The notes: generated by a model not told the origin, from the letters alone. DNA of 64,000 bases from Simplicispira hankyongi (GCF_003570885.1 NZ_QXJC01000003.1:558001-622000), one strand, 5' to 3'. Positions 26,142-37,721 are shown, counted from the first letter of the stretch. A program made the numbers and translations.

Positions 26142-27440
26142 ATGTCTGTCTGGGCCTTGGGCATCAACCACAACACCGCGCCAATCGATTTGCGTGGCCG
26201 TTTTGCGTTTGCGCTTGACCAGATCGCACCCACGCTGCAGGGTTTGCGCTCGGCCCTGGGGGCCTCCAATCCGCATCGCGGCATCGAATCGGCGATCATT
26301 TCCACCTGCAACCGCACCGAGGTGTATTGCGCCGGTGACCAGATTGCACTGGACCACACGCTGGGCTGGCTGGCGCAGAGCGGCGGCGTCAGCGCCGACC
26401 TGCTGCGCTCGCACTCCTACGTGCTGGAAGACGGCCCGGCCGCCCGCCACGCGTTCCGAGTGGCCAGCGGGCTCGATTCCATGGTGCTGGGCGAGCCGCA
26501 AATTCTGGGGCAGATGAAAGATGCGGTGCGCGCTGCCGAGAGCGCGGGCGCCCTGGGCTCCACGCTCAACCAGTTGTTCCAGCGCAGCTTTGCCGTCGCC
26601 AAGGAAGTGCGCACCTCCACCGAAATCGGCGCGCACAGCATCAGCATGGCGGCCGCCGCCGTGCGCCTGGCCAGCCAGATTTTTGAAGACCTGGGCAAAA
26701 CCAAGGTGCTTTTTGTCGGTGCCGGCGAAATGGTCGAGCTCACCGCCACGCATTTCGCTGCGCGCAACCCGCAATCCATCGCCATCGCCAACCGCACGCT
26801 GGAGCGCGGTGAGCGCCTGGCCGCGCGCTTTGGCGCCGAGGTGCTGCGCCTGGCCGACCTGCCCGAGCGCCTGCACGAATTCGACATCGTCGTCAGCTGC
26901 ACCGCCAGCACGCTGCCCATCGTGGGCCTGGGCGCGGTCGAGCGCGCACTCAAAAAGCGCCGCCACCGCCCCATGTTCATGGTCGACTTGGCGGTGCCGC
27001 GCGACATCGAACCCGAAGTCAAAGCCCTGCGCGACGTCTACCTCTACACCGTGGACGACCTGGCCAGCGTGGTGCAAACGGCGCAGGCCAGCCGCCAAGC
27101 CGCCGTCGAGCAGGCCGAAGTGATCATCGACGCCGGCGTGCAAAGCTTCATGCACTGGATGGACCAGCGCGACCCACAGCATGGCGTGGTGCCGCTGATC
27201 CGGCAGATTCAGGAACAGACCGACCAGTGGCGCGCCATCGAACTGGCCCGCGCGCGCCGCCGACTGGCCCGGGGCGAGGACGTAGACGCCGTGCTGGAGG
27301 CGCTCGCGCGCGGGCTCTCGCGCAAGATGCTGCATGGCACCATGGCCGAGCTGCGCGCCAGCGACGCCGAGGCGCGCGATCAAACAGCGCGCACCGCTTC
27401 GCGCCTGTTTCTGCGCTCTCAAAGCAAAACCTCCTTGTAG
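26142..27440 (+). CDS. hemA: Glutamyl-tRNA reductase
   Basis: First committed step of heme synthesis by the C5 route: reduces Glu-tRNA to glutamate-1-semialdehyde with NADPH. The 432-residue protein has the catalytic Cys in STCNRTEVY (about residue 53), the family segment [15 protein letters not shown] near 115, and the nucleotide loop LFVGAGEM near 190. The start at 26142 ([14 protein letters not shown]) agrees with the family N terminus; no ribosome site precedes it. The stop codon TAG is formed by the first bases of repeat copy E. prfA and prmC follow, the common hemA-prfA-prmC order. Confidence 0.95.
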   Translation: MSVWALGINHNTAPIDLRGRFAFALDQIAPTLQGLRSALGASNPHRGIESAIISTCNRTEVYCAGDQIALDHTLGWLAQSGGVSADLLRSHSYVLEDGPAARHAFRVASGLDSMVLGEPQILGQMKDAVRAAESAGALGSTLNQLFQRSFAVAKEVRTSTEIGAHSISMAAAAVRLASQIFEDLGKTKVLFVGAGEMVELTATHFAARNPQSIAIANRTLERGERLAARFGAEVLRLADLPERLHEFDIVVSCTASTLPIVGLGAVERALKKRRHRPMFMVDLAVPRDIEPEVKALRDVYLYTVDDLASVVQTAQASRQAAVEQAEVIIDAGVQSFMHWMDQRDPQHGVVPLIRQIQEQTDQWRAIELARARRRLARGEDVDAVLEALARGLSRKMLHGTMAELRASDAEARDQTARTASRLFLRSQSKTSL

Positions 27441-27480
27441 CGCTCATTGGGCCTACGCTTATAGCTATCTTTTGGGTAGC
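27439..27480 (+). repeat. 42-nt double-hairpin repeat, copy E (degenerate)
   Basis: AGCGCTC/CTACGCT with loop attgggc, 4-nt linker tata, GCTAT/GTAGC with 7-nt loop. The most diverged copy, but the spacing is intact. The hemA stop codon (TAG at 27438-27440) uses its first two bases. It lies 17 nt before the prfA start. Confidence 0.78.
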
Positions 27481-27497
27481 TAAACGATCTTTCGCGC

Positions 27498-28607
27498 ATG
27501 CAAACATTTCTCAGGAACCAGCTCGAACGCTATGCCCGGCGCATGGAGGAGCTCGACTTCCTGCTTTCGCGCGAGGACATCATGGCCGACATGGGCCAGT
27601 ACCGCACGCTCTCGCGCGAGCACGCCGAGGTGACGCAGATTGCCGGCCGCTTTGCCCGCTACCGCCAGTGCGAGGCGGACCTGGCATCGGCGCGCGGCCT
27701 GCTGGACGACCCCGACATGGCCGAACTGGCGCAGGACGAGATTGCCGCTGCCGAAGCCGAAATGCCCGTGCTGGAGGCCGAGTTGCAACGCCTGCTGCTG
27801 CCCAAAGACCCCGACGACGCACGCAACGCCTTTATGGAAATCCGCGCCGGCACTGGCGGCGATGAGTCGGCACTGTTTGCCGGCGACCTGGCCCGCATGT
27901 ACACGCGCTACGCCACCACCCTGGGCTGGCGCGTGGAAGTGGTCAGCGAGAGCCCGTCCGAGCTCGGCGGCTACAAGGAAATCGTGCTGCGCATCGAAGG
28001 CCCGGACGGCAGCGGCCCCGGCGGCGCGGGCGTGTACGGCACGCTGCGCTTTGAATCCGGTGGCCACCGCGTGCAGCGCGTGCCCGCCACCGAAACCCAG
28101 GGCCGCATCCACACCAGCGCCTGCACGGTGGCCGTCATGCCCGAGCCGGACGAGCATGAGGCCGTCAAACTCAACCCGGCGGATCTGCGCATCGACACCT
28201 TCCGCGCCAGCGGCGCCGGAGGCCAGCACATCAACAAGACCGATTCGGCCGTGCGCGTGGTGCACCTGCCCACCGGCATCGTCGCCGAATGCCAGGACGG
28301 CCGCAGCCAGCACGCCAACAAGGCCAAGGCGCTGCAGGTGCTGCAGGCGCGCATCCAGGAAAAGGAGCGCAGCGAGCGCGCCGCCAAGGAAGCGGCCGAG
28401 CGCAAGGGCCTGATTGGCAGCGGCGACCGGAGCGATCGCATCCGCACCTACAACTTCCCGCAAGGGCGCTTAACCGACCACCGCATCAACCTCACGCTGT
28501 ACAAGCTGCTGGCGGTCATGGAGGGCGACTTGGGCGATGTGCTGCAGGCGCTGGCGCACGCCCGCGAGGCCGAGCTGCTGGAAGAATTCGAGATCGGCGC
28601 GCTGTAG
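27498..28607 (+). CDS. prfA: Peptide chain release factor 1
   Basis: RF1 reads UAA and UAG and releases the finished peptide on the ribosome. The 369-residue protein has the GGQ motif ([12 protein letters not shown], near residue 240) and the RF1 PxT decoding motif as PAT in [14 protein letters not shown] near 193. The usual RF1 length is about 360; a slightly longer loop ([12 protein letters not shown]) precedes the decoding region. prmC, its methylase, is next, so they form a functional pair. Confidence 0.96.
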   Translation: MQTFLRNQLERYARRMEELDFLLSREDIMADMGQYRTLSREHAEVTQIAGRFARYRQCEADLASARGLLDDPDMAELAQDEIAAAEAEMPVLEAELQRLLLPKDPDDARNAFMEIRAGTGGDESALFAGDLARMYTRYATTLGWRVEVVSESPSELGGYKEIVLRIEGPDGSGPGGAGVYGTLRFESGGHRVQRVPATETQGRIHTSACTVAVMPEPDEHEAVKLNPADLRIDTFRASGAGGQHINKTDSAVRVVHLPTGIVAECQDGRSQHANKAKALQVLQARIQEKERSERAAKEAAERKGLIGSGDRSDRIRTYNFPQGRLTDHRINLTLYKLLAVMEGDLGDVLQALAHAREAELLEEFEIGAL

Positions 28608-28655
28608 GCCTGCTGCCTGCGTGCGGCACCAGAAATTTGAATGAAATAGGGCTCT

Positions 28656-28697
28656 AGCGCTTTACCCATAAGCGCTAACAGCTATGCAAAATATAGC
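28656..28697 (+). repeat. 42-nt double-hairpin repeat, copy F, carrying the prmC start
   Basis: AGCGCTT/AAGCGCT with loop tacccat (the reverse complement of the loop in copies B and I), linker aaca, GCTAT/ATAGC with a 7-nt loop. The prmC ATG (28684-28686) is made from the last two bases of the GCTAT arm plus the first loop base. It shares an extra 15-nt left flank (TGAAATAGGGCTCT) with copy H. Confidence 0.9.
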
Positions 28698-29526
28698 AAA
28701 CACTGTCACTTCCGCGCTGACCTGGGCGCAGGCGCAGGGCCTGGAGCGCATCGACGCCCAATGGCTGCTGCTGCACGTGCTGGGCCAGCCGGACAGCGGG
28801 CGTGCCTGGCTGATCACCCATGGGGACGATGCGCTGAGCAGTGCCCAAAGCGAGCGACTTTTTGCCTTGTGCGCACGCCGGGTCGCCGGAGAGCCCGTGG
28901 CCTACCTCACTGGGCACAAGGGCTTTTACGGCCTCGACCTGCAGGTGGACGCACGCGTGCTCGACCCCCGGCCCGACACCGAAACCCTGGTGGACTGGGC
29001 GCTGGAGCGCTTGGCCGGGCGCCCAGCGCCCCGCGTGCTGGACCTGGGCACGGGCAGCGGTGCCATCGCCCTGGCGCTCGCGCATGCGCGCCCAGATGCC
29101 ACCGTGCTCGCCGTGGACGCCAGCGCAGACGCCCTGGCCGTGGCCCGCGCCAACGCCGAGCGGCTGCGCCTGCCGGTGCAGTTCGCCCAGTCCGACTGGT
29201 TCAGCGCGGTGCCAGGCCCTTTTGATCTGATCGTCTCGAACCCCCCCTACATTGCCGAGCACGACCCCCATCTGCCCGCCCTGCGGCACGAACCCCTGGC
29301 CGCCCTGGTGGCGGGCGCCGACGGCCTGCGCGATCTGCGCGCCATCACTGGGGCAGCACCCGCCCACCTCGCGCCCGGCGGCTGGCTGCTGCTGGAGCAC
29401 GGCTGGGATCAGGCCGAGGCGGTGCAAACGCTCTTGCGCGCCCAAGGCTTCACAGAGGTGCAAACCCGCAATGACCTGGCCGGCATAGGGCGTTGCTCGG
29501 GCGCAAGACGCCCGAGAGTGAAATAA
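28684..29526 (+). CDS. prmC: Release factor glutamine methyltransferase
   Basis: PrmC methylates the Gln of the GGQ loop in release factors 1 and 2 using SAM. The 280-residue protein has the SAM motif VLDLGTGSGAIAL near residue 120 and the catalytic NPPY (SNPPYIAEH) near 185. The first five or six codons (MQNIA) are encoded by repeat copy F, and no conventional ribosome site is visible. A start further downstream is possible, but no other ATG, GTG or TTG is close to the family N terminus. Immediately follows prfA. Confidence 0.93.
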   Translation: MQNIANTVTSALTWAQAQGLERIDAQWLLLHVLGQPDSGRAWLITHGDDALSSAQSERLFALCARRVAGEPVAYLTGHKGFYGLDLQVDARVLDPRPDTETLVDWALERLAGRPAPRVLDLGTGSGAIALALAHARPDATVLAVDASADALAVARANAERLRLPVQFAQSDWFSAVPGPFDLIVSNPPYIAEHDPHLPALRHEPLAALVAGADGLRDLRAITGAAPAHLAPGGWLLLEHGWDQAEAVQTLLRAQGFTEVQTRNDLAGIGRCSGARRPRVK

Positions 29527-29584
29527 TCCCCCCCGATCACCGCTACCCCCACCGGCCCCACGCGGCCACTATCTTGGAGCCCCC

Positions 29585-29902
29585 ATGAGCGACACCCAGA
29601 AACGCATCGACGATCTCGTCAAATCCAGCAACGTGCTTTTGTTCATGAAGGGCACGGCCAGCTTCCCCATGTGCGGTTTTTCCGGCCGCGCCATCCAGAT
29701 CCTGAAGGCCTGCGACATAGACCCCAAGGACATCACCACGGTCAACGTGCTCGACGACGACGAAATCCGCCAGGGCATCAAGGACTACAGCCAGTGGCCC
29801 ACGATTCCGCAGTTGTACGTCAAAGGCGAATTCATTGGCGGCTCGGACATCATGATGGAGATGTACGAATCGGGCGAACTCAAGCAGACGCTGGCCCGCT
29901 GA
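29585..29902 (+). CDS. grxD: Monothiol glutaredoxin (Grx4 type)
   Basis: A 105-residue class II glutaredoxin with the CGFS active site (FPMCGFSGRA, near residue 30). Such proteins carry or transfer [2Fe-2S] clusters together with glutathione. The GSH-binding segments WPTIPQLYVKGEFIGGSDI are typical. A clear terminator follows 20 nt after the stop. The upstream gap to prmC is 58 nt and may contain its own promoter or be part of one transcript. Confidence 0.95.
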   Translation: MSDTQKRIDDLVKSSNVLLFMKGTASFPMCGFSGRAIQILKACDIDPKDITTVNVLDDDEIRQGIKDYSQWPTIPQLYVKGEFIGGSDIMMEMYESGELKQTLAR

Positions 29903-29922
29903 GCGACTGCACACCCCGAGCA

Positions 29923-29945
29923 AGCCGCCTGCGGGCGGCTTTTTT
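29923..29945 (+). terminator. Rho-independent terminator after grxD
   Basis: A 7-bp stem AGCCGCC/GGCGGCT with a 4-nt loop, followed by a run of T. It should end the transcript from hemA-prfA-prmC-grxD or from grxD alone. Confidence 0.88.
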
Positions 29946-30021
29946 GTGCCCGCAGCGCAATGCGGCCGGGACACCCGCTTGCCGCCTAAACTCGGATACC
30001 CGCCTAAGGCGCTCGTGCTCC

Positions 30022-31335
30022 ATGCTGCAAGACCTTTTTTTCATCGCCCTCTTGATCGCTGCCAGTGCATTCTTCTCGGCGGCAGAGATTTCTCTGGCCG
30101 CCTCAAGGCGCCTGCGGCTGCGCCAATTGGCCGACGACGGCGACGCACGCGCCGAACGCGTCCTGCGCCTGCAAGAGCAACCGGGCGACTACTTCACCGT
30201 CGTGCAGATCGGGCAAAACGCCGTGGCGATCCTGGGCGGTATCGTGGGCGAGAGCGCCCTGAGCCCGGGATTTGGCGCCCTTTTGGCTCGCTGGCTGCCC
30301 GAGGCAACGGCGCAGAACCTGGGGTTTGCCGCCTCTTTCCTGCTGGTGACCTCGCTCTTCATCCTGTTTGCCGACCTGGTCCCCAAGCGTCTGGGCATGG
30401 CGGACCCCGAGCCGATGGCCGTGCGCCTTATGCGGCCGATGTCGCTGTGCATGGCCCTCCTCAAGCCGCTGGTGTGGCTCTACAGCCGCAGCGCTGACGG
30501 GCTGTTTCGCCTGATGGGCCTGTCTTCGCTGCGCGACGACCGCATCACCTCGGACGACGTGCTCGCCATGATGGAGGCCGGCGCACGCGCCGGTGTGCTG
30601 GCGGCGCGCGAGCAGCAGGTCATCACCAATGTGTTCGAGCTCGATACACGCACCGTCTCCAGCGCCATGTCGCAGCGCGAGCGCGTGGCGTTTTTCCGCC
30701 GCGATGACGCGGATGCCGTGATCCGCCTGCGCATCGCCGCCGAGCCGTTTTCCACCTACCCGGTCTGCGAAGGCGACATCGACCACGTGGTGGGCTACGT
30801 GGACGCCAAAGACCTGTTCCAGCGGGTGCTCAACAACCAGCCGATTTCGCTTGCCGACGACAGCCTGGTGCGCAAGGTGCTGATCGTGCCGGACCGGCTG
30901 ACGCTCTCGGAGGTGCTCGAACAGTTCCAGCAGGCGCACGAGGATTTCGCCGTCATCGTCAACGAATACAGCCTGGTGGTGGGCGTGGTCACGCTCAACG
31001 ACGTGATGAGCACGGTGATGGGCGACCTGGTATCGCCGTTTGACGAAGAGCAGATCGTGCGGCGCGACCAGGATTCCTGGCTCATCGACGGCATCACACC
31101 CATCGAAGACGTGTGCCATGCGCTCAGCCTGGACGAACTGCCGCACGATTCCGAATACGAGACCCTGGCCGGGTTTCTGATGGTGATGCTGCGCCGCGTG
31201 CCGCGCCGCACCGACAGCGTGCTGTGGGGCGGCTACAAGTTTGAGGTGCTGGACGTGGACAGCTACCGCATCGACCAGGTCATGGTCTCGCGCGTACCCT
31301 CCGGCAGCGCACCAGGTGCGGTCGCCGCCGATTAG
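30022..31335 (+). CDS. CNNM/CorC (HlyC/TlyC) family membrane protein with CBS domains
   Basis: A 437-residue inner-membrane protein. Residues 1-190 form the DUF21/CNNM transmembrane part (FFSAAEISLAASRRLRLRQL near 20-35 is typical), then a CBS pair (about 205-330), then a C-terminal CorC_HlyC domain. Relatives are implicated in Mg/Co efflux or polyamine export (PaeA/YtfL); the substrate here is not known. The start at 30022 (MLQDLFFIALL) starts the first helix. The stop overlaps that of the convergent transglycosylase gene (TAG at 31333-31335 and TAA at 31332-31334). Confidence 0.88.
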   Translation: MLQDLFFIALLIAASAFFSAAEISLAASRRLRLRQLADDGDARAERVLRLQEQPGDYFTVVQIGQNAVAILGGIVGESALSPGFGALLARWLPEATAQNLGFAASFLLVTSLFILFADLVPKRLGMADPEPMAVRLMRPMSLCMALLKPLVWLYSRSADGLFRLMGLSSLRDDRITSDDVLAMMEAGARAGVLAAREQQVITNVFELDTRTVSSAMSQRERVAFFRRDDADAVIRLRIAAEPFSTYPVCEGDIDHVVGYVDAKDLFQRVLNNQPISLADDSLVRKVLIVPDRLTLSEVLEQFQQAHEDFAVIVNEYSLVVGVVTLNDVMSTVMGDLVSPFDEEQIVRRDQDSWLIDGITPIEDVCHALSLDELPHDSEYETLAGFLMVMLRRVPRRTDSVLWGGYKFEVLDVDSYRIDQVMVSRVPSGSAPGAVAAD

Positions 31336-31976
31336 CCCGCGAGGCGGCCGTCGAACTGCCAGTTGCGCTGGGCAGAGAACACGGCATTGGGATACGGCGA
31401 GCGCCCGCGGCTGCCGTTGTAGCGCCCTAGCGTCATGTACAGATCGCCTTGCTCTCGGTCCAGGTAGTGGCGCAGGATGACGCAGCCAAAACGCAGGTTG
31501 GTCTGCATCTGGAACAGCTTGGACGGGTCGCCGTCGCCAATCAAGCGCGTCCAGAACGGCATGACCTGCATGTAGCCGCGCGCCCCGACGCTGGAGACAG
31601 CGTACTTGCGAAATGCGCTCTCGACCTGAATCAGACCCAGCACCAGCGCCACATCCAGGCCGGCGCGGCGGCTTTCGTACCAGGCGGTCTGCAGAAAATC
31701 GCGCCGCACTTCCCAATCGAGCTTGCGCCGACGCAGGCGGTCGCTCATGGTGGCGAGCCAGCGCACATACAAGATACGCTCTTGCGTGCTGCCAAAGAGC
31801 GGCTCGGGCGGCGCCTCGTTGGCAACTGCGGCACTCAGCGCGCTGCGCACCGAATCCATCAAGGGCTCTTCTACCTGGCCACCGGCATGCGCCACACCGG
31901 GCACAGCCCAGCCCAGCGGCACCAGCGCAGGCAGCGCCGCCGCTAGGCAGTTGCGGCGTGTGACTCCCGTAGTCAT
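31332..31976 (-). CDS. Lytic transglycosylase domain protein
   Basis: A 214-residue exported enzyme likely to cleave peptidoglycan. It has a signal peptide with an RR pair near the start ([19 protein letters not shown]), possibly Tat-type, ending near VAHA. The catalytic Glu is in [20 protein letters not shown], followed by QVMPFW, the SLT (Slt/MltC-E) pattern. The ATG at 31976 overlaps the proS stop by 4 nt, so it is co-translated with proS. The 3' end overlaps the convergent CNNM gene. Confidence 0.87.
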   Translation of the reverse strand: MTTGVTRRNCLAAALPALVPLGWAVPGVAHAGGQVEEPLMDSVRSALSAAVANEAPPEPLFGSTQERILYVRWLATMSDRLRRRKLDWEVRRDFLQTAWYESRRAGLDVALVLGLIQVESAFRKYAVSSVGARGYMQVMPFWTRLIGDGDPSKLFQMQTNLRFGCVILRHYLDREQGDLYMTLGRYNGSRGRSPYPNAVFSAQRNWQFDGRLAG

Positions 31977-33718
31977 TTGCTCAATTGGCCCTTCAGGTGG
32001 GCCAGGATGTCTGTGAGGGCAATTTTGGTCGCGCCAGTATCGCGCCGGTGCTGGTATTCGACAAGGCCCTCCTTGAGGCCCCGGTCGCCAATGGTCACGC
32101 GGTGCGGCACGCCAATCAGCTCCCAATCGGCAAACATGGCGCCGGGGCGCTCACCGCGGTCGTCGAGGATGACGTCAACGCCCGCCGCAAGCAGTTGGAC
32201 GTACAACTGCTCCGCCGCCACTTTGACTTCAGGAAACCGGTCGGGCGTGATCGCACACAGCACCACGGTGAACGGCGCAATCGCGTCGGGCCAGATGATG
32301 CCGCGCTCGTCGTGGTTCTGCTCAATGGCCGCCGCCGGCAGGCGGGTGATGCCGATGCCGTAGCAGCCCATTTCGAAAAACGCAGGCTTGCCGTCTTCGC
32401 CCAGGAAGGTGGCGTTCATGGCGCGGCTGTACTTCGTCCCCAGATAGAACACATGGCCGACCTCGATGCCACGCTCGATGGCCAATGGCCCAGCGCCGTC
32501 GGGCGAAGCATCGCCCGCCACGACGTTGCGAATATCGGCCACCAGTTCGGGCTCGGGCAGGTCGCGCCCCCAGTTGACGCCGGTCCAGTGAAAATCGGGC
32601 GTATTGGCGCCACACACCCAGTCGGCCATCACCGCCACTTCGCGGTCCACCACCACGCGCACGGGCTGCAGCAGCCCGATAGGTCCCAGATAGCCCGGCT
32701 CACAGCCGAAATGCGCCTTGATCTCGGCCAGCGTGGCAAAGCGGAAGCCCGCGTCGAGACCCGGCAGCTTGCCCACCTTGATCTCATTCATGTCGTGGTC
32801 ACCGCGCAGCAACAGCAGCCAGACCTGGCTGCGGACGATTTCGCCGGCCTGGTTCGTCTCGTCGGTCGCCAGCACCAGCGATTTCACGGTGTTCTGCAGC
32901 GGTAGGTTCAGCAGCGCAGCCACATCGGCGCAGGTGGCTTTGCCCGGCGTTGGTGTTTTGGCCATGGAATGGGCGGGTGCGGGGCGCGGCCCCGCTGGCG
33001 CCAGTGCCTCGGCCTTTTCCATGTTGGCGGCGTACTCGCTGCCGGGGCAATAGACGATGGCGTCCTCGCCGGTCGCGGCAATCACCTGGAACTCTTCGCT
33101 CAAATCGCCGCCAATGGCGCCGCTGTCGGCCGCCACCGCGCGGTAGCGCAGCCCGAAACGATCGAAGATGCGCCGATAGGCCTGGGCCATGACTTGGTAG
33201 CTCGCCTTGGCCGCATCCACATCGCGGTCAAAGCTGTAGGCGTCTTTCATGGTGAACTCGCGCCCACGCATCAGGCCAAAGCGCGGACGGCGCTCGTCAC
33301 GGAATTTGGTCTGAATCTGGTAAAAGTTGCGCGGCAGCTGCTTGTAGCTGCGCAGTTCCTGGCGGGCGATGTCGGTCACCACCTCTTCGCTGGTGGGCTG
33401 CACCACATAGTCGCGGCCGTGCCGATCCTGAATGCGCAGCAACTCGGGGCCCATGGTCTCAAAGCGCTTGGTCTCCTGCCACAGCTCGGCAGGTTGGACC
33501 ACCGGCATGCTCAGCTCGACGGCACCCGCGCGGTTCATTTCTTCGCGCACGATGGCTTCGACTTTCTGCACCACACGCAAGCCCATAGGCATATAGGTGT
33601 ATATGCCGGCGCCCAATTTCTTGATCAGGCCGGCGCGCGTCATGAGCTGGTGGCTGGCGACTTCGGCGTCGGCAGGCGCTTCCTTGAGCGTGGAAATAAA
33701 GAACTGAGAAGCTTTCAT
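31973..33718 (-). CDS. proS: Prolyl-tRNA synthetase
   Basis: Charges tRNA-Pro. A 581-residue bacterial-type enzyme: class II core, a long editing INS domain (about 220-405) that hydrolyses mischarged Ala, and a C-terminal anticodon domain. Motif 1 and 2 regions include the [21 protein letters not shown] and [21 protein letters not shown] stretches. The start at 33718 ([12 protein letters not shown]) fits the family. It overlaps the transglycosylase gene by 4 nt. Divergent from rppH with 90 nt between starts. Confidence 0.96.
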   Translation of the reverse strand: MKASQFFISTLKEAPADAEVASHQLMTRAGLIKKLGAGIYTYMPMGLRVVQKVEAIVREEMNRAGAVELSMPVVQPAELWQETKRFETMGPELLRIQDRHGRDYVVQPTSEEVVTDIARQELRSYKQLPRNFYQIQTKFRDERRPRFGLMRGREFTMKDAYSFDRDVDAAKASYQVMAQAYRRIFDRFGLRYRAVAADSGAIGGDLSEEFQVIAATGEDAIVYCPGSEYAANMEKAEALAPAGPRPAPAHSMAKTPTPGKATCADVAALLNLPLQNTVKSLVLATDETNQAGEIVRSQVWLLLLRGDHDMNEIKVGKLPGLDAGFRFATLAEIKAHFGCEPGYLGPIGLLQPVRVVVDREVAVMADWVCGANTPDFHWTGVNWGRDLPEPELVADIRNVVAGDASPDGAGPLAIERGIEVGHVFYLGTKYSRAMNATFLGEDGKPAFFEMGCYGIGITRLPAAAIEQNHDERGIIWPDAIAPFTVVLCAITPDRFPEVKVAAEQLYVQLLAAGVDVILDDRGERPGAMFADWELIGVPHRVTIGDRGLKEGLVEYQHRRDTGATKIALTDILAHLKGQLSK

Positions 33719-33808
33719 CGGAACATTACAGACTGCACGCGCTCCGGCCGCCGCAGCAGGCAAGTGCCGTGCATAATGGATGCAGTTTTAAGATTTTGGG
33801 GTTCGATT

Positions 33809-34498
33809 ATGCTTGACCGGGACGGCTTTCGGCCGAACGTCGGCATCATCCTGCTCAACCAGAGAAACCAGGTGTTCTGGGGCAAGCGCATACGCACCCA
33901 CAGCTGGCAGTTTCCGCAAGGCGGCATAGACCGCGGCGAATCGCCCGAGCAGGCGATGTTCCGGGAACTCCACGAAGAAGTAGGCTTGTACCCCAACCAC
34001 GTCCGCGTGGTGGCCCGAACCCGGGATTGGTTGCGCTATGAGGTGCCTGACCGGTACATCCGCCGCGATGCGCGGGGACATTACAAGGGACAAAAGCAGA
34101 TCTGGTACCTGCTTCAGTTGGTCGGTCACGACTGGGATTTGAACCTGCGTGCCACCAACCACCCGGAATTCGACGCCTGGCGCTGGAACGAGTACTGGGT
34201 GCCGCTGGACGTGGTCGTCGAATTTAAGCGTGGCGTTTATGAGACGGCATTGACCGAGCTCGCCCGCTTTTTGCCGCGCCAAGAACAGCGCAACCGCTAC
34301 CTGCGCAGCGGCATGCGCGCGCGCGACGCCGAATCGGGGGGCTATAGCAGTCTCCACCGCAGCGGCGCCATGCTGGTGCATCCGGGGGTAGAACTGCCTC
34401 CGGGAGCGAGCTTCGATCCGAATCCGCAAAAGGACTGCTCCGCAGACCCGATGGAACCCCCTGAAGACACCGACACCTTGCCGCGCCACGGGAACTGA
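33809..34498 (+). CDS. rppH: RNA pyrophosphohydrolase RppH
   Basis: RppH removes pyrophosphate from the 5' end of mRNA and so triggers RNase E decay. The 229-residue protein has the Nudix box ([20 protein letters not shown]) at about residues 38-58 and begins [17 protein letters not shown], as in RppH. The C-terminal 60 residues (from about 165) are an extra, Pro/Ser-rich tail not needed for the fold. The ATG at 33809 is chosen by that N terminus; an ATG 30 nt upstream in frame is less likely. Confidence 0.93.
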   Translation: MLDRDGFRPNVGIILLNQRNQVFWGKRIRTHSWQFPQGGIDRGESPEQAMFRELHEEVGLYPNHVRVVARTRDWLRYEVPDRYIRRDARGHYKGQKQIWYLLQLVGHDWDLNLRATNHPEFDAWRWNEYWVPLDVVVEFKRGVYETALTELARFLPRQEQRNRYLRSGMRARDAESGGYSSLHRSGAMLVHPGVELPPGASFDPNPQKDCSADPMEPPEDTDTLPRHGN

Positions 34499-34525
34499 CG
34501 GGGAGGGACCGCGCCCTTGCGTGGT

Positions 34526-35674
34526 TTAGCGCCCTGTGAGCACCAGATTGTCGCGGTGCAGCATCTCGGGTTCGGCTGCATAGCCCAGCAAGGCTTCGAA
34601 GGCGCTGGAGGGTTTGCGGCACAGGCGCCGCGCCTCGTTGCTGGCGTAGTTGGCCAGGCCGCGCGCAATCTCGACGCCTTCTGGGTCGTGCACCGCGATG
34701 ATGTCACCGCGTTCGAACTCCCCTTCGACATGCGTCATACCGATGGGCAGCAGGCTCTTGCCCTCGCCACACAGTTTGGCCGCCGCCCCGGCATCCACCC
34801 GCACGGCGCCGCGCAGTTGCAGGTGGTCCGCCATCCACTGCTTGCGTGCCTGCTTCTTGGCGGTCTGGGACACCAGCAAGGTGCCGATGGGTTCACCTGC
34901 CGCGAGCCGCAGCAGCACATCGGGCTCGCGACCCCAGGCAATCACGGTGGAAGCCCCCGAGCCGGCGGCGCGCTTGGCGGCCAGTATCTTGGTGAGCATG
35001 CCGCCTCGCCCGATACTGGAGCCGGCGCCTCCCGCCATGGCTTCGAGCGCCACATCGCCGGCGCGACCCTGGTGCACAAACGCCGCCGCGGGGTCCCGGC
35101 GCGGGTCGGCGGTGTACAGCCCCTTTTGGTCCGTGAGAATCACCAGCGCATCGGCCTCCACCAGATTCGCCACCAGGGCGCCCAGCGTGTCGTTGTCGCC
35201 AAACTTGATCTCGTCGTTGACGACGGTGTCGTTTTCGTTGATGACCGGTACCACGCCGAGCTGCAGCAGGGTGACCAGTGTTGAGCGCGCATTGAGATAG
35301 CGTTCGCGGTTAGCCAAGTCGGCGTGGGTCAGCAGCACCTGTGCGCTGCCAATGCCGTTTTCACGCAACTTGGTTTCGTACATTTGCGCAAGCCCCATCT
35401 GCCCTACGGCGGCAGCGGCCTGAAGTTCATGGACCTGGCGCGGGCGGGCACTCCAGCCCAGGCGCTTCATCCCCTCTGCGACAGCGCCGCTGGAGACCAT
35501 GATGACTTCGCGCTTGCCCCCCACCTGACCACTGACCAGCGCCGCGAGTTGCCGCGCCCACTCACCAATGGCCTGTGCGTCCAGCCCACGGCCCTCGTTG
35601 GTGACCAGGCTGGAGCCCACTTTGACGACGATGCGGTGCGCGGTCCGCAGCACCTCCGAGTTTTCAAGGGTCAT
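34526..35674 (-). CDS. proB: Glutamate 5-kinase
   Basis: First step of proline synthesis: phosphorylates glutamate. The 382-residue protein has the amino-acid kinase fold ([14 protein letters not shown] near residue 15, [15 protein letters not shown] near 60, VINENDTVV near 148) and a C-terminal PUA domain (about 285-375). The ATG at 35674 is preceded by AGAGG, 5 nt away, which belongs to repeat copy G. It follows obgE in the same direction, separated only by that repeat. Confidence 0.95.
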   Translation of the reverse strand: MTLENSEVLRTAHRIVVKVGSSLVTNEGRGLDAQAIGEWARQLAALVSGQVGGKREVIMVSSGAVAEGMKRLGWSARPRQVHELQAAAAVGQMGLAQMYETKLRENGIGSAQVLLTHADLANRERYLNARSTLVTLLQLGVVPVINENDTVVNDEIKFGDNDTLGALVANLVEADALVILTDQKGLYTADPRRDPAAAFVHQGRAGDVALEAMAGGAGSSIGRGGMLTKILAAKRAAGSGASTVIAWGREPDVLLRLAAGEPIGTLLVSQTAKKQARKQWMADHLQLRGAVRVDAGAAAKLCGEGKSLLPIGMTHVEGEFERGDIIAVHDPEGVEIARGLANYASNEARRLCRKPSSAFEALLGYAAEPEMLHRDNLVLTGR

Positions 35675-35684
35675 TTCTGCCTCT

Positions 35685-35726
35685 AGCGCCCTATATATAA
35701 GCGCTTAAAGCTATATTTATAATAGC
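35685..35726 (+). repeat. 42-nt double-hairpin repeat, copy G, supplying the proB ribosome site
   Basis: AGCGCCC/AAGCGCT with loop tatatat, linker taaa, GCTAT/ATAGC with 7-nt loop. On the minus strand its outer edge reads GCTAGAGGC, then 5 nt after AGAGG comes the proB ATG. It fills the 63-nt gap between obgE and proB. Confidence 0.9.
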
Positions 35727-35737
35727 AAATTTCGTAC

Positions 35738-36841
<1,104 letters not shown>

Positions 36842-36856
36842 TCATAGGGCTTGCGG

Positions 36857-36887
36857 CAAAAAACAAAGCCCCGACTAAGCGGGGCTT
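36857..36887 (-). terminator. Terminator between rpmA and obgE
   Basis: An 8-bp stem AAGCCCCG (36866-36873)/CGGGGCTT (36880-36887); on the minus strand it is followed by TGTTTTTT. Placed after rpmA and before obgE, it should lower expression of obgE and proB relative to the ribosomal genes. Confidence 0.85.
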
Positions 36888-36912
36888 GGACTGCAAAGAA
36901 AGCGCGCGCGCT

Positions 36913-37173
36913 TCAGGCTGCAGCAGTCACGTTGACCGTATGCTTGGACAACGCACCCTTGACGGCAAACGACACATGGCCGTCCACCAGGGCAAACAAG
37001 GTGTGGTCCTTGCCCACGCCGACATTAGCGCCAGGGTGGAACTTGGTGCCGCGCTGGCGCACGATGATCGCGCCTGCGCTGATCAATTCGCCGCCAAAAG
37101 CCTTTACACCGAGCATCTTGGGCTTGGAATCGCGCCCGTTTCGCGTAGAGCCGCCGCCTTTTTTCTGTGCCAT
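36913..37173 (-). CDS. rpmA: 50S ribosomal protein L27
   Basis: An 86-residue basic ribosomal protein near the peptidyl-transferase centre. It begins [20 protein letters not shown] and keeps GVKAFGGE and [20 protein letters not shown], the family core. It lies 28 nt after rplU in the standard rplU-rpmA-obgE order. No N-terminal extension as in Firmicutes. Confidence 0.98.
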   Translation of the reverse strand: MAQKKGGGSTRNGRDSKPKMLGVKAFGGELISAGAIIVRQRGTKFHPGANVGVGKDHTLFALVDGHVSFAVKGALSKHTVNVTAAA

Positions 37174-37201
37174 GACATCTCTTCCTGGTTAGCCGGCCGG
37201 A

Positions 37202-37513
37202 TTACCCAGCAATTGCGCCGATTTGCAGTTCAGTGAACTGCTGGCGGTGGCCCTGGCGCTTCTGATAGTGCTTGCGACGGCGCATCTTGAAGATGTGCAC
37301 TTTGTCGTGCTTACCGTGTGCCAGCACAGTGGCTGTCACAGTGGCGCCGGACACCAGGGGCGTGCCCACCTTGAGTTCAGCGCCGTTTCCGACGGCCAGA
37401 ACCTGGTCGATCACGATTTCCTGGCCTACGTCCGCAGCAATCTGTTCTACTTTAATTTTTTCGCCGGAAGCAACGCGATACTGCTTGCCACCGGTTTTTA
37501 TGACCGCGTACAT
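37202..37513 (-). CDS. rplU: 50S ribosomal protein L21
   Basis: A 103-residue ribosomal protein beginning [14 protein letters not shown] and keeping [19 protein letters not shown] near the end. The start at 37513 is set by this N terminus; longer frames are not real. First gene of the rplU-rpmA-obgE-proB group, divergent from ispB. Confidence 0.98.
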   Translation of the reverse strand: MYAVIKTGGKQYRVASGEKIKVEQIAADVGQEIVIDQVLAVGNGAELKVGTPLVSGATVTATVLAHGKHDKVHIFKMRRRKHYQKRQGHRQQFTELQIGAIAG

Positions 37514-37715
37514 GTTGACCTCTTGAGTCTGATAGCGAAGGCAGCGAGCCGCCTCCCACGAACTTTCCGCAGAAGGATTTCCGCAGAACCCATAAGTGTA
37601 CCACGCCACTGCTGCTCGTTGAAACCCAGTCGCACACCCGTCTTCCCTCCCTCAGGTACAGGCAAACTCGGCAACCCGAGCGTCTTCGCCGCCTGTCCTA
37701 CCCTGTAGACGTTCC

Positions 37716-37721
37716 TATAAT
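37716..37721 (+). promoter_or_regulatory. -10 box immediately before ispB
   Basis: A perfect TATAAT ends 7 nt before the GTG start of ispB. The best -35 at a 17-nt spacing is weak (CTGTCC). It would give a leaderless or near-leaderless mRNA if the GTG at 37729 is the true start. Confidence 0.5.

Noticed and set aside
33772-33777. CATAAT as a -10 box for rppH
   Set aside because: No -35 at a suitable distance and the motif is one base off; too weak to list.
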